Shown here in pieces: positions 1-5,351 of a DNA stretch of 6,503 nucleotides (position 1 is its first letter; each line of letters opens with the position of its first letter). Source of the stretch: an uncultured Eubacteriales bacterium (GTDB lineage: Bacteria; Bacillota; Clostridia; Oscillospirales; Acutalibacteraceae); contig CAKTXU010000105.1 of assembly GCA_934630995.1 (NCBI GenBank), positions 1 through 6,503 on the forward strand. The letters run 5' to 3'. Under the pieces are notes generated by a model. That model did not search any database and was not told the origin of the DNA. It saw nothing but the letters and a program-made list of their open reading frames with translations. The position numbers were made by a program, and so were the translations under genes.

Positions 1-1
1 G

Positions 2-514
2 CGCTCCACCCTGGGCCGTCCCAAGGCTGAGGTGATGGCGGAGCGCGTACGGGATATCAATCCGTTCTGCCGGGCCGAAGCTCAACAGGTTTTTTATCTG
101 CCGCCGAATCAGGGGCTGGGCCTCATAGACGGCTGTGATTTCGTCGCGGATGCCATCGACACCGTTTCCTCCAAGCTGGCTCTCATCGAGGAGTGCCGGG
201 ACAAGGGCATCCCCCTCATCAGCGCCATGGGGTGCGGCAACAAGCTGGATCCCTCCCGTTTCCGCGTGGCCGACATCGGCAAAACAAGCGTCTGCCCTCT
301 CTGCCGGATTATGCGGAAAGAGCTGAAAAAGCGGGGCGTCGCCTCCCTGCCCGTGGTCTATTCGGAGGAGCCGCCCCTGCCCGCGGGAGAGGCCTCCCCC
401 GGCTCCTCCCGCCGCGCCACGCCGGGCAGCGTGTCCTTTGTTCCCGCCGCCGCCGGCCTGCTGCTGGCGGGAGAAATCGTCCGCCGCCTGTGCGGCCTGC
501 CCCCCACAGCCTGA
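2..514 (+). CDS. tcdA: tRNA threonylcarbamoyladenosine dehydratase (TcdA/CsdL, ThiF/E1-like), 5' part missing
   Basis: The frame is open from the left edge and reads in-family before the first possible start (STLGRPKAEVMAERVRDINP), so the gene is cut by the window rather than starting at 32. About 170 residues are visible; the family is usually about 240-270, so the N-terminal Rossmann part with the glycine-rich ATP loop is missing. Visible motifs are DAIDTVSSKLALIEEC, the SAMGCGNKLDP block, ADIGKTSVCPLCRIMRKELKKRG, VVYSEEP, and the C-terminal GSVSFVPAAAGLLLAGEIVRRL. These are characteristic of TcdA rather than MoeB or ThiF. TcdA uses ATP to cyclise t6A at position 37 of ANN-decoding tRNAs to ct6A in the cytosol (family knowledge). 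The two close cysteines in the CPLC stretch might bind metal, but this is untested. rsmE follows after 28 bases, suggesting co-transcription and a shared RNA-modification theme. Confidence 0.92.
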   Translation, partial: RSTLGRPKAEVMAERVRDINPFCRAEAQQVFYLPPNQGLGLIDGCDFVADAIDTVSSKLALIEECRDKGIPLISAMGCGNKLDPSRFRVADIGKTSVCPLCRIMRKELKKRGVASLPVVYSEEPPLPAGEASPGSSRRATPGSVSFVPAAAGLLLAGEIVRRLCGLPPTA

Positions 515-528
515 CCCCCACCGACAAA

Positions 529-534
529 AGGAGG
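529..534 (+). promoter_or_regulatory. Shine-Dalgarno of rsmE
   Basis: A perfect AGGAGG ends 8 bases before the ATG at 543. It decides the start. The reading frame is open further upstream to about 438, but that extension overlaps tcdA and has no family similarity. Confidence 0.85.
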
Positions 535-542
535 ATCTCCAT

Positions 543-1283
543 ATGCCCCGTTTTTTTCTGGATATGCCCGCTCCCGCTGCCTATCCCTGCCCCGACCGGC
601 TGGCGGGTGCGGATGCCGTCCACATCGCCAAAGCCCTGCGGATGCGGACCGGGGAGGCGCTGACTCTCTGCGACGGGCGGGGAACCGATTACGCCTGTGA
701 AATCGCGGGCTTTGAGGACGCAGACGTGCTGCTCACCATTCTTTCCGCCGCGCCCTCCCGGACGGAGCCCTCCCTGCAGGTCACCCTCTACCAGGGCTAC
801 CCCAAGGGGGACAAGCTGGAATGGATTGTCCAGAAGGCGGTGGAGCTGGGCGCGGCGGAAATCGTCCCGGTGGTGACCGCCCGCAGCGTCGCCCGGCCGG
901 AGGAGGATCCGGCCAGGGCGGCCAGAAAGCGGGAACGATGGCAGAAAATCGCCGCCGAGGCTGCCGGGCAATGCGGACGGGGCATCCTCCCCTCCGTATC
1001 CGCCCCCCTCTCCTTTCGGGAGCTGCGCACCCGGCTGAAGGGGGAACCCGCCGTGGTCTTTTATGAGGGCGGCGGCGAGCCTCTATCCACTCTGGTGGAG
1101 CCAGGCTGCTCCCGTCTGTCCGTGATTACCGGGCCGGAGGGCGGCTTCGCCCCGGAGGAAATCGACGCCCTGCGGGAAGCGGGCGCGCGGGTTGCCACTC
1201 TGGGGCCACGGATTCTGCGATGTGAAACCGCGCCGCTTGCCGCCCTGTCCATCCTGATGCACCTGACCGGCAACATGAAATGA
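543..1283 (+). CDS. rsmE: 16S rRNA (uracil-1498-N3)-methyltransferase RsmE
   Basis: The product is 246 residues, the normal length for RsmE. The protein methylates N3 of U1498 in 16S rRNA of the assembled 30S subunit using S-adenosylmethionine (family knowledge). An N-terminal PUA-like domain (about 1-70) carries the HIAKALRMRTGE stretch at 27-38. A SPOUT methyltransferase domain follows, with YQGYPKGDKLEWIVQKAVEL at about 83-102, EAAGQCGRGILP at 139-150, GPEGGF at 197-202 and LGPRILRCETA at 220-230. The last two form the knotted SAM-binding site. All diagnostic blocks are intact. The ATG at 543 is chosen because a perfect AGGAGG precedes it by 8 bases and the protein then starts MPRFF, as is usual in the family. 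It lies 28 bases after tcdA on the same strand, so the two are probably one operon. No convincing terminator was found after the stop codon. Confidence 0.97.
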   Translation: MPRFFLDMPAPAAYPCPDRLAGADAVHIAKALRMRTGEALTLCDGRGTDYACEIAGFEDADVLLTILSAAPSRTEPSLQVTLYQGYPKGDKLEWIVQKAVELGAAEIVPVVTARSVARPEEDPARAARKRERWQKIAAEAAGQCGRGILPSVSAPLSFRELRTRLKGEPAVVFYEGGGEPLSTLVEPGCSRLSVITGPEGGFAPEEIDALREAGARVATLGPRILRCETAPLAALSILMHLTGNMK

Positions 1284-1378
1284 AGCGGGGGAGCCTGCTT
1301 TCAGGAGCGTCCATATGGGATTTGCCGACAAAAATATCGCGCTTTCGCTTTTTCGCCGGCCTGAAAATCCAATGTGAA

Positions 1379-1434
1379 GGGCGCCTGTTACCCCCGGCTT
1401 TTCTGATCTCTGTACCGCTGGTTCATAGGCGCCC
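1379..1434. repeat. GC-rich inverted repeat in the rsmE to beta-helix gene gap
   Basis: GGGCGCCT at 1379-1386 is complementary to AGGCGCCC at 1427-1434, separated by 40 bases. A second, weaker helix (CCGGC at 1394-1398 with GCTGG at 1417-1421, one G-U pair) nests inside. There is no T-run after it, so it does not look like a standard intrinsic terminator. The arms contain the self-complementary GGCGCC, so a protein-binding site is also possible. The rest of the 276-base gap (1284-1559) holds only the promoter described below; I see no gene in it. Confidence 0.3.
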
Positions 1435-1486
1435 CTCCATTTCCGCCGGTTTCCTTTCCCACAAATAGTCACGCCGTAAAAAAATC

Positions 1487-1515
1487 TTGCACACATTCCG
1501 CCGCCGTGGTAAAGT
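1487..1515 (+). promoter_or_regulatory. Candidate promoter of the beta-helix acetyltransferase gene
   Basis: TTGCAC (1487-1492) and TAAAGT (1510-1515) are separated by exactly 17 bases. A TG dinucleotide at 1507-1508 makes an extended -10 element (TGGTAAAGT). The -35 box is poor and the -10 matches consensus at 4 of 6 positions, so the call rests on spacing, the extended element and the A-rich sequence just upstream. Transcription would start near 1522, giving a leader of roughly 40 bases. Confidence 0.45.
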
Positions 1516-1559
1516 AAGAGATCGGAGAAACGATTCTGTATCAAAGGAGCGGTATTGCC

Positions 1560-2231
1560 ATGTACGAAGAGTTGAAAACCGGACGTTTATACGATTTGAG
1601 ATATACTCTGGCGTCCTCCTTGCTGGAGGGCTGCGAGTATCCCTGGCAGGCCCTGGCCGGGATACGGGCATTCATCGAAGCCCTGGGTCCCACCCTGCCC
1701 GCCGACGAATACGACAATCCCCGCCCCGGCGTATGGCTGCACAAGACCGCCAAGGTGGCCCCCACCGCCTTCATCGGGGATTGGGTCATCATCGGACCGG
1801 AAACCGAGGTGCGTCACTGCGCCTTTATCCGGGGCAGCGCTCTGGTGGGCGGCGGCGCCGTGGTGGGCAACTCTACTGAGCTGAAAAACGTCATTCTCTT
1901 CGATCGGGTCCAGGTGCCGCATTACAATTATGTGGGAGATTCCATCCTCGGATATAAGTCCCACATGGGCGCCGGTTCCATCACCTCCAACGTCAAGAGC
2001 GATAAGACCCTGGCCACCGTCTCCATCGGCGGGGAAAGGGTCGCCACGGGGCTGAAAAAATTCGGCGCTATGCTGGGGGATACTGTCGAGGTAGGCTGCG
2101 GCAGCGTTCTCAACCCCGGCACTGTGGTGGGCCGCAATACCAATATCTACCCCCTGTCCATGGTGCGGGGCTATGTACCGGCCAACAGTATCTACAAAAA
2201 GCGGGGCGAGGTGGCGGAGAAACAGGGCTGA
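1560..2231 (+). CDS. Left-handed beta-helix acyltransferase, GlmU C-terminal-like
   Basis: The protein is 223 residues. It has a short alpha-helical N-terminus (about 1-55) and then hexapeptide repeats of a left-handed beta-helix to about 205 (HKTAKVAPTAFIGDWVIIGPETEV, GGGAVVGNSTELKNVILFDRV, GCGSVLNPGTVVGRNTNIYP). The segment VPHYNYVGDSILGYKSHMGA followed by GSITSN (about 119-144) matches the GlmU acetyltransferase block around its catalytic histidine, here His121. The nucleotidyltransferase half of GlmU, with its glycine-rich NTP loop, is absent. It therefore probably transfers an acetyl or other acyl group to a sugar phosphate or nucleotide sugar, or is a partner subunit of a sugar nucleotidyltransferase. 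The substrate is unknown; database names such as 'UDP-GlcNAc pyrophosphorylase' would mislead. Start: the ATG at 1560 has AAAGGAG at 1543-1549, 10 bases upstream. It appears to be monocistronic. Confidence 0.85.
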   Translation: MYEELKTGRLYDLRYTLASSLLEGCEYPWQALAGIRAFIEALGPTLPADEYDNPRPGVWLHKTAKVAPTAFIGDWVIIGPETEVRHCAFIRGSALVGGGAVVGNSTELKNVILFDRVQVPHYNYVGDSILGYKSHMGAGSITSNVKSDKTLATVSIGGERVATGLKKFGAMLGDTVEVGCGSVLNPGTVVGRNTNIYPLSMVRGYVPANSIYKKRGEVAEKQG

Positions 2232-2278
2232 ATCCGGTTTTTTTCCCTGTTCTTAAGAAAATCCTCACCTTTCCGGCA

Positions 2279-2307
2279 TAGACAAGAGGTCCGCCTTTTT
2301 GTATAAT
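2279..2307 (+). promoter_or_regulatory. Strong sigma-A-type promoter of the zinc-ribbon/lipoprotein operon
   Basis: TAGACA at 2279-2284 (5 of 6 to TTGACA) and a perfect TATAAT at 2302-2307 are separated by 17 bases. This is the best promoter in the window. Expected transcription start is about 2313-2315, inside the left arm of the hairpin at 2308-2338. Confidence 0.75.
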
Positions 2308-2338
2308 AGACACGGCGCCCCACATGGGCGCCGTGTCT
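2308..2338 (+). promoter_or_regulatory. 13-bp perfect hairpin directly downstream of the -10 box
   Basis: The arm at 2308-2320 is fully complementary to 2326-2338 around a 5-base CACAT loop; nine of the inner pairs are GGCGCCC-rich. The sequence after it (TTGTTCC) is a poor U-tract. It touches the TATAAT box, so the transcript would begin within it and carry most of the stem as a 5'-terminal hairpin. A role in mRNA stability is the simplest idea. Termination of read-through from the upstream gene is the alternative. Upstream, a T7 run at 2238-2244 is preceded only by a 4-bp stem (2215-2218 with 2233-2236), so the beta-helix gene has no other good terminator. Confidence 0.6.
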
Positions 2339-2371
2339 TGTTCCGATATCCAACGATGAAGGAGGATCGCC

Positions 2372-2596
2372 ATGCCTTTTTATAAATTGATTTGTTCCCG
2401 GTGTGGGGAAGCATTTGAGAAGCTGGCTACGATTTCCCAACGCACGGAGAAGGCCATTGCCTGCCCCGCCTGCGGCTCCACCGACGTAGAAACCGACTTT
2501 ACGGCGGGTAGTGCCGGTGTTCTCAAAAAGGCGGCGGACGGCGAGACCTGCCCTCACAGCGGCGGTTGCTGCTGCGGCTGCCATGGGAAGCATTAA
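2372..2596 (+). CDS. FmdB-family zinc-ribbon protein with Cys/His-rich tail
   Basis: The protein is 74 residues. The N-terminus MPFYKLICSRCGEAFEKL with a second knuckle CPACG forms one zinc ribbon from Cys8, Cys11, Cys31 and Cys34, as in FmdB-type putative regulatory proteins. Their biochemical role is not established. A second cluster lies in the tail: Cys60, His62, Cys66, Cys67, Cys68, Cys70, His71 and His74, which could bind another metal ion. The start is clear: AAGGAGG at 2359-2365 lies 6 bases before the ATG. The stop codon overlaps the start of the peptide-binding lipoprotein by 14 bases, so the two are very likely co-transcribed from the promoter at 2279. There is no signal peptide, so it is cytoplasmic. 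Confidence 0.88.
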   Translation: MPFYKLICSRCGEAFEKLATISQRTEKAIACPACGSTDVETDFTAGSAGVLKKAADGETCPHSGGCCCGCHGKH

Positions 2597-4199
2597 GGCG
2601 TTTCCGCGGGGAGTAAGTCTGCTGCTGACGGCGGCTTTCCTGCTTCTGACGCTGGCGGGCTGCGGCGGCAAGGATTCCCCGCTGGGAAAAACCTTTCGCT
2701 TTCCCCTGTCCGCCGAGCCCCGCCAGATCGATCCCCAGGTGTCCCGGGATGCCCCCTCGGTGACGGCGGTGGCCGCCCTCTTCGAAGGCCTCACCCGGCT
2801 GGATGATCAGGGCAAGGCGGTCCCCGGCGCCGCCGACTGGACGGTATCTCCCGACGGGCTTATCTATACCTTTACCCTGCGGGATTCCAAATGGAGCGAC
2901 GGCGCACCGGTGACGGCCGCGGATTTTGTCTTTGGAATGCAGCGGGCGGTATCTCCCGCCACCGGTTCCGCTCTGGCCGAACTGCTTTTCGGCATACAAA
3001 ATGCCCGGGAGGTCAACGCCGGCGCCCTGCCCGTAGAGGAGTTGGGCGTCGAGGCGGCCGGTGAACGGACAGTGGTCGTCACCCTGACCGAGCCCGATTC
3101 CGGCTTTCCCGAAAAGGCGGCCGGCACTCCCTTCATGCCCTGCAATCAAGCCTTTTTTGAGGGAACGCAGGGCCGCTACGGCATGGAGGTCGAGTATGTC
3201 CTGACCAACGGTCCTTTTCTGCTGGCCAAATGGGCGCACAACCAATATCTGCGGCTGGAAAAGCATGAGGGCTATCACGGCAGGGACGATGTATATCCCG
3301 CCGCCGTGGTTTACCGTATCGGCTTGACCGGCGATCCCCTGGAAGCCCTGCAGGAAGGAGATCTGGACGCTGCAGAACTGTCGCCCGAGCAGGCTGAGGC
3401 CGCGCGGCTAAAGGGCCTGCGGGTGATCGAGCTGGAGGATACCGTCCAATTCTTCTGGCTCAACACGTCTGTACAGGCCTTATCGGCTCCCGCTATCCGC
3501 AGAGCTCTCCGGGAGGGGCTGGAGTGGGACAGCCTGCGGGAACAGCTGAACACCACGGTATATGAGCCTGCCACCGGCTTTGTCGCCCCCGATGCGGTCG
3601 TCGAGGGCGGGGAAAAATACCGCCGCGCCGAAAACCCCTATGTCACCGACGTTGACAGGGCCCGCCGGGATTTGTCCGCCGGACTGGCCTTCCTGGAGCT
3701 GGAAGCCCTCCCCCGGCTGACCGTTCTCTGCGCGGACGACGACTACAGCCAGCGCCTGGCTCTGTACGCCGTCCAATCCTGGCAGAAAAATTTAAAGGTG
3801 TATATGGATATACAGCCGGTGGGGGATGCAGAGCTGGCCTCCCGGGTGGAGGCGGGCAATTATCAGATAGCCCTTTATGCCTCTACGGCGCCGGGCCTCA
3901 GCGCCATGGAGGCCTTGGGCGCCTTTACCTCCGGGGCCAGCCGGGGCAACCTGTCCCGGCTGCAGGACACCGGCTTTGACACGCTGTTTACAGAGCTGAG
4001 CGGCGGCAGTACCGCCCGGGAGGAGCTTGACCGGCTGGAGCATGCCCTCAATGAGCTCTGTCCCGCCATCCCCCTCGCTTTTCAGCGGCGGTATGTCGGT
4101 CTGCCGCAGACGGTCACCGGCGTAACGATACGTCCCTTCGGCGGCGGCGCCTACGGTGCTGCTATCAGCTTCCGCCACGCGGGCAAAACAAAAGCCTAG
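2583..4199 (+). CDS. Peptide ABC transporter substrate-binding lipoprotein (OppA-like, SBP_bac_5)
   Basis: The product is 538 residues from the ATG at 2583. It starts with a short positively charged region (Lys5, Arg9), a hydrophobic core (11-24) and the lipobox LAGC with Cys27, so it should be a lipoprotein on the outer face of the membrane. The mature part has SBP_bac_5 hallmarks of the oligopeptide-binding group: LFEGLTRLDDQGKAVPGAA (66-84), YTFTLR (95-100) and WSDGAPVTAADFVFGM (104-119). The C-terminus includes CPAIPLAFQRRYVGLP, as expected for this fold. Length is normal. The frame extends upstream to a GTG at 2511, but that would add an Ala/Arg-rich stretch before the signal peptide. 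The ATG has no clear Shine-Dalgarno and overlaps the zinc-ribbon gene by 14 bases, which suggests translational coupling. No permease or ATPase gene is nearby, so it either serves a transporter encoded elsewhere or acts as a peptide sensor. Confidence 0.92.
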   Translation: MGSIKAFPRGVSLLLTAAFLLLTLAGCGGKDSPLGKTFRFPLSAEPRQIDPQVSRDAPSVTAVAALFEGLTRLDDQGKAVPGAADWTVSPDGLIYTFTLRDSKWSDGAPVTAADFVFGMQRAVSPATGSALAELLFGIQNAREVNAGALPVEELGVEAAGERTVVVTLTEPDSGFPEKAAGTPFMPCNQAFFEGTQGRYGMEVEYVLTNGPFLLAKWAHNQYLRLEKHEGYHGRDDVYPAAVVYRIGLTGDPLEALQEGDLDAAELSPEQAEAARLKGLRVIELEDTVQFFWLNTSVQALSAPAIRRALREGLEWDSLREQLNTTVYEPATGFVAPDAVVEGGEKYRRAENPYVTDVDRARRDLSAGLAFLELEALPRLTVLCADDDYSQRLALYAVQSWQKNLKVYMDIQPVGDAELASRVEAGNYQIALYASTAPGLSAMEALGAFTSGASRGNLSRLQDTGFDTLFTELSGGSTAREELDRLEHALNELCPAIPLAFQRRYVGLPQTVTGVTIRPFGGGAYGAAISFRHAGKTKA

Positions 4200-4228
4200 A
4201 TTCCCGCACACAGCGTCAGGGAACAGAA

Positions 4229-4247
4229 GGGGGGAGAGTTGCCCCCC
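4229..4247. repeat. G6/C6 hairpin after the lipoprotein gene
   Basis: Six G at 4229-4234 pair with six C at 4242-4247 around a 7-base loop, 30 bases after the lipoprotein stop. On the plus strand AAAA follows rather than T, so it is not a classical terminator by itself. It may act with the longer hairpin downstream. Confidence 0.35.
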
Positions 4248-4281
4248 AAAACGCTCCCGCCTGTGCAGGACAAGCTGCGCG

Positions 4282-4331
4282 AAAAGAACGGCGGCACGCT
4301 TTTCCAGTTATCGGCGTGCCGCCGTTCTTTT
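4282..4331. terminator. 18-bp perfect hairpin, probable intrinsic terminator of the lipoprotein operon
   Basis: The arm at 4282-4299 (AAAAGAACGGCGGCACGC) is exactly complementary to 4314-4331 around a 14-base loop. The GC-rich core flanked by an A-run and a T-run is typical of an intrinsic terminator that can work in both directions. It lies 82 bases after the lipoprotein stop and about 110 bases before the next gene. Confidence 0.8.
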
Positions 4332-4412
4332 ATGACGGTTCCGGGCGCTGCTATCAGAATGGAAAGATATGCGGATGTCTTTGAACGCCTATGGCAGACA
4401 AGACGGATGGAA

Positions 4413-4418
4413 TACAAT
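4413..4418 (+). promoter_or_regulatory. Candidate -10 box for the GNAT-YoaP gene
   Basis: TACAAT matches the -10 consensus at 5 of 6 positions and would place the transcript start near 4425, about 18 bases before the ATG at 4443. The hexamer 17 bases upstream (TATGGC, 4390-4395) is a poor -35, and the better TTGAAC at 4381-4386 is 26 bases away, too far for a standard promoter. Some promoter is expected here because a strong terminator lies just upstream. Confidence 0.3.
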
Positions 4419-4442
4419 GGAAGTGGAAGCGAGGGTGGATAT

Positions 4443-5192
4443 ATGGATACTGCATTTATAAACTTGACGCCTGAAAATCTTGCCGATGAGCATTTGTGCT
4501 GCATCATCCGCTGTAAAAAGCCCCATCCGGGCGTTGAGGCCAAACGGCAATGGCTTTCCGACAGGCTCAACGAAGGGCATGTTTTTAGAAAGCTGGACGC
4601 AAAGGCCGCGGTTTTCATTGAATATGCGCCGCTTGAAACAGCGTGGGTGCCTATTACCGGCGATAATTTTTACTATATCTATTGCTTGTGGGTCTTGGGC
4701 GATTACAAAGGAAAAGGCTATGGAAAAGCGTTGATGGAGTATTGTCTGGCCGACGCTGAGGAGAAAGGGAAATCCGGCGTTTGCATGCTGGGCGCCAAAA
4801 AACAAAAAGCATGGCTCTCCGACCAGTCCTTTGCGAAAAAATTCGGCTTCGAGGTCGTTGACACCACCGATGACGGCTATGAGCTGCTTTCCCTCTCCTT
4901 CGGCGGACCAAAGCCGAGCTTCACGCAGACCGCTAAAAAACAGGAGATCGAAGACAAGGAACTGACGATCTTTTATTCTATGCAGTGCCCCTATGTCCTC
5001 CAAACCGTTGAGATGTGCAAACAGTATGGGGAAGAGAACAATGTCTCCATATCTTTCAATAAAGTAGACTCGCTGCAAAAGGCGAAGGAATTGCCCTGTG
5101 TTTTCAATAATTGGGCGGTATTTTATAAGGGAAAATTTGAAACGGTGAATTTGTTGGATGTCGCTTCCCTGAAAAGAATCCTAAAAAAATGA
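4443..5192 (+). CDS. GNAT acetyltransferase with C-terminal YoaP-like thioredoxin-fold domain
   Basis: The protein is 249 residues, close to Bacillus YoaP. The GNAT domain (about 1-153) contains the acetyl-CoA pyrophosphate loop YKGKGYGKALM (88-98) after the strand FYYIYCLWV, then a C-terminal FAKKFGFEVVD block. A linker leads to a YoaP-like domain (about 173-249) starting LTIFYSMQCPY, with Cys182 followed by Pro-Tyr and later a LPCVF stretch with Cys219. This looks thioredoxin-like, but the usual second active-site cysteine of a CxxC is missing. The acceptor substrate is unknown. Start: the frame extends upstream to a TTG at 4239, but that would run through the terminator hairpin and has no family similarity. 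The ATG at 4443 has a GAGGG at 4431-4435 and gives the expected MDTAFINLTPENL beginning. It is more AT-rich than its left-hand neighbours (26 of 60 bases G or C in 5041-5100), which may indicate horizontal acquisition. Confidence 0.85.
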   Translation: MDTAFINLTPENLADEHLCCIIRCKKPHPGVEAKRQWLSDRLNEGHVFRKLDAKAAVFIEYAPLETAWVPITGDNFYYIYCLWVLGDYKGKGYGKALMEYCLADAEEKGKSGVCMLGAKKQKAWLSDQSFAKKFGFEVVDTTDDGYELLSLSFGGPKPSFTQTAKKQEIEDKELTIFYSMQCPYVLQTVEMCKQYGEENNVSISFNKVDSLQKAKELPCVFNNWAVFYKGKFETVNLLDVASLKRILKK

Positions 5193-5245
5193 ACCTGTGG
5201 ATTTATCAAGGCAGGACACACCCATCAAGCCGTAAACCTATCACA

Positions 5246-5294
5246 CAAAAACACCCGAAAGCTGCATGCCGATACAAGCTTTCGGGTGTTTTTG
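5246..5294. terminator. Bidirectional intrinsic terminator between convergent genes
   Basis: The arm at 5246-5263 (C, five A, then CACCCGAAAGCT) is fully complementary to 5277-5294, 18 pairs around a 13-base loop. A-run on one side and T-run on the other allow termination in both directions. It sits 54 bases after the GNAT-YoaP stop and 58 bases past the end of the minus-strand regulator gene, so it serves both. Confidence 0.9.
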
Positions 5295-5351
5295 CGTATT
5301 AGAGGCAGTAAAGGATTTTGTTCGGAACCGCATCATACGATCGCTACATAT

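Noticed and set aside
1280..1468. 62-codon frame beginning with an ATGA overlap at the rsmE stop
   Set aside because: The start overlap is suggestive, but there is no ribosome site, no recognisable family, and the frame crosses the inverted repeat.
2221..2251. AACAGGG/CCCTGTT inverted repeat around a T7 run at the end of the beta-helix gene
   Set aside because: The T-run lies in the loop rather than after the stem, and the only stem before the T-run is 4 bp, so it is not a convincing terminator.
2511..2582. N-terminal extension of the lipoprotein to a GTG
   Set aside because: It adds 24 Arg/Ala-rich residues before a complete lipoprotein signal peptide, and the stretch is the shadow of the zinc-ribbon gene in another frame.
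2523..3278. Long minus-strand frame of about 250 codons opposite the lipoprotein gene
   Set aside because: It is a shadow frame typical of GC-rich coding DNA. The plus strand has clear family motifs throughout, and the minus-strand product resembles nothing.
4239..4442. Upstream extension of the GNAT-YoaP frame to a TTG after a G-rich stretch
   Set aside because: It would translate through a perfect 18-bp terminator hairpin and adds 68 residues without family similarity. The ATG at 4443 gives the expected length.
4389..5078. Minus-strand frame of about 229 codons opposite the GNAT-YoaP gene
   Set aside because: The plus-strand gene has recognisable motifs over the whole stretch; the minus frame has none.
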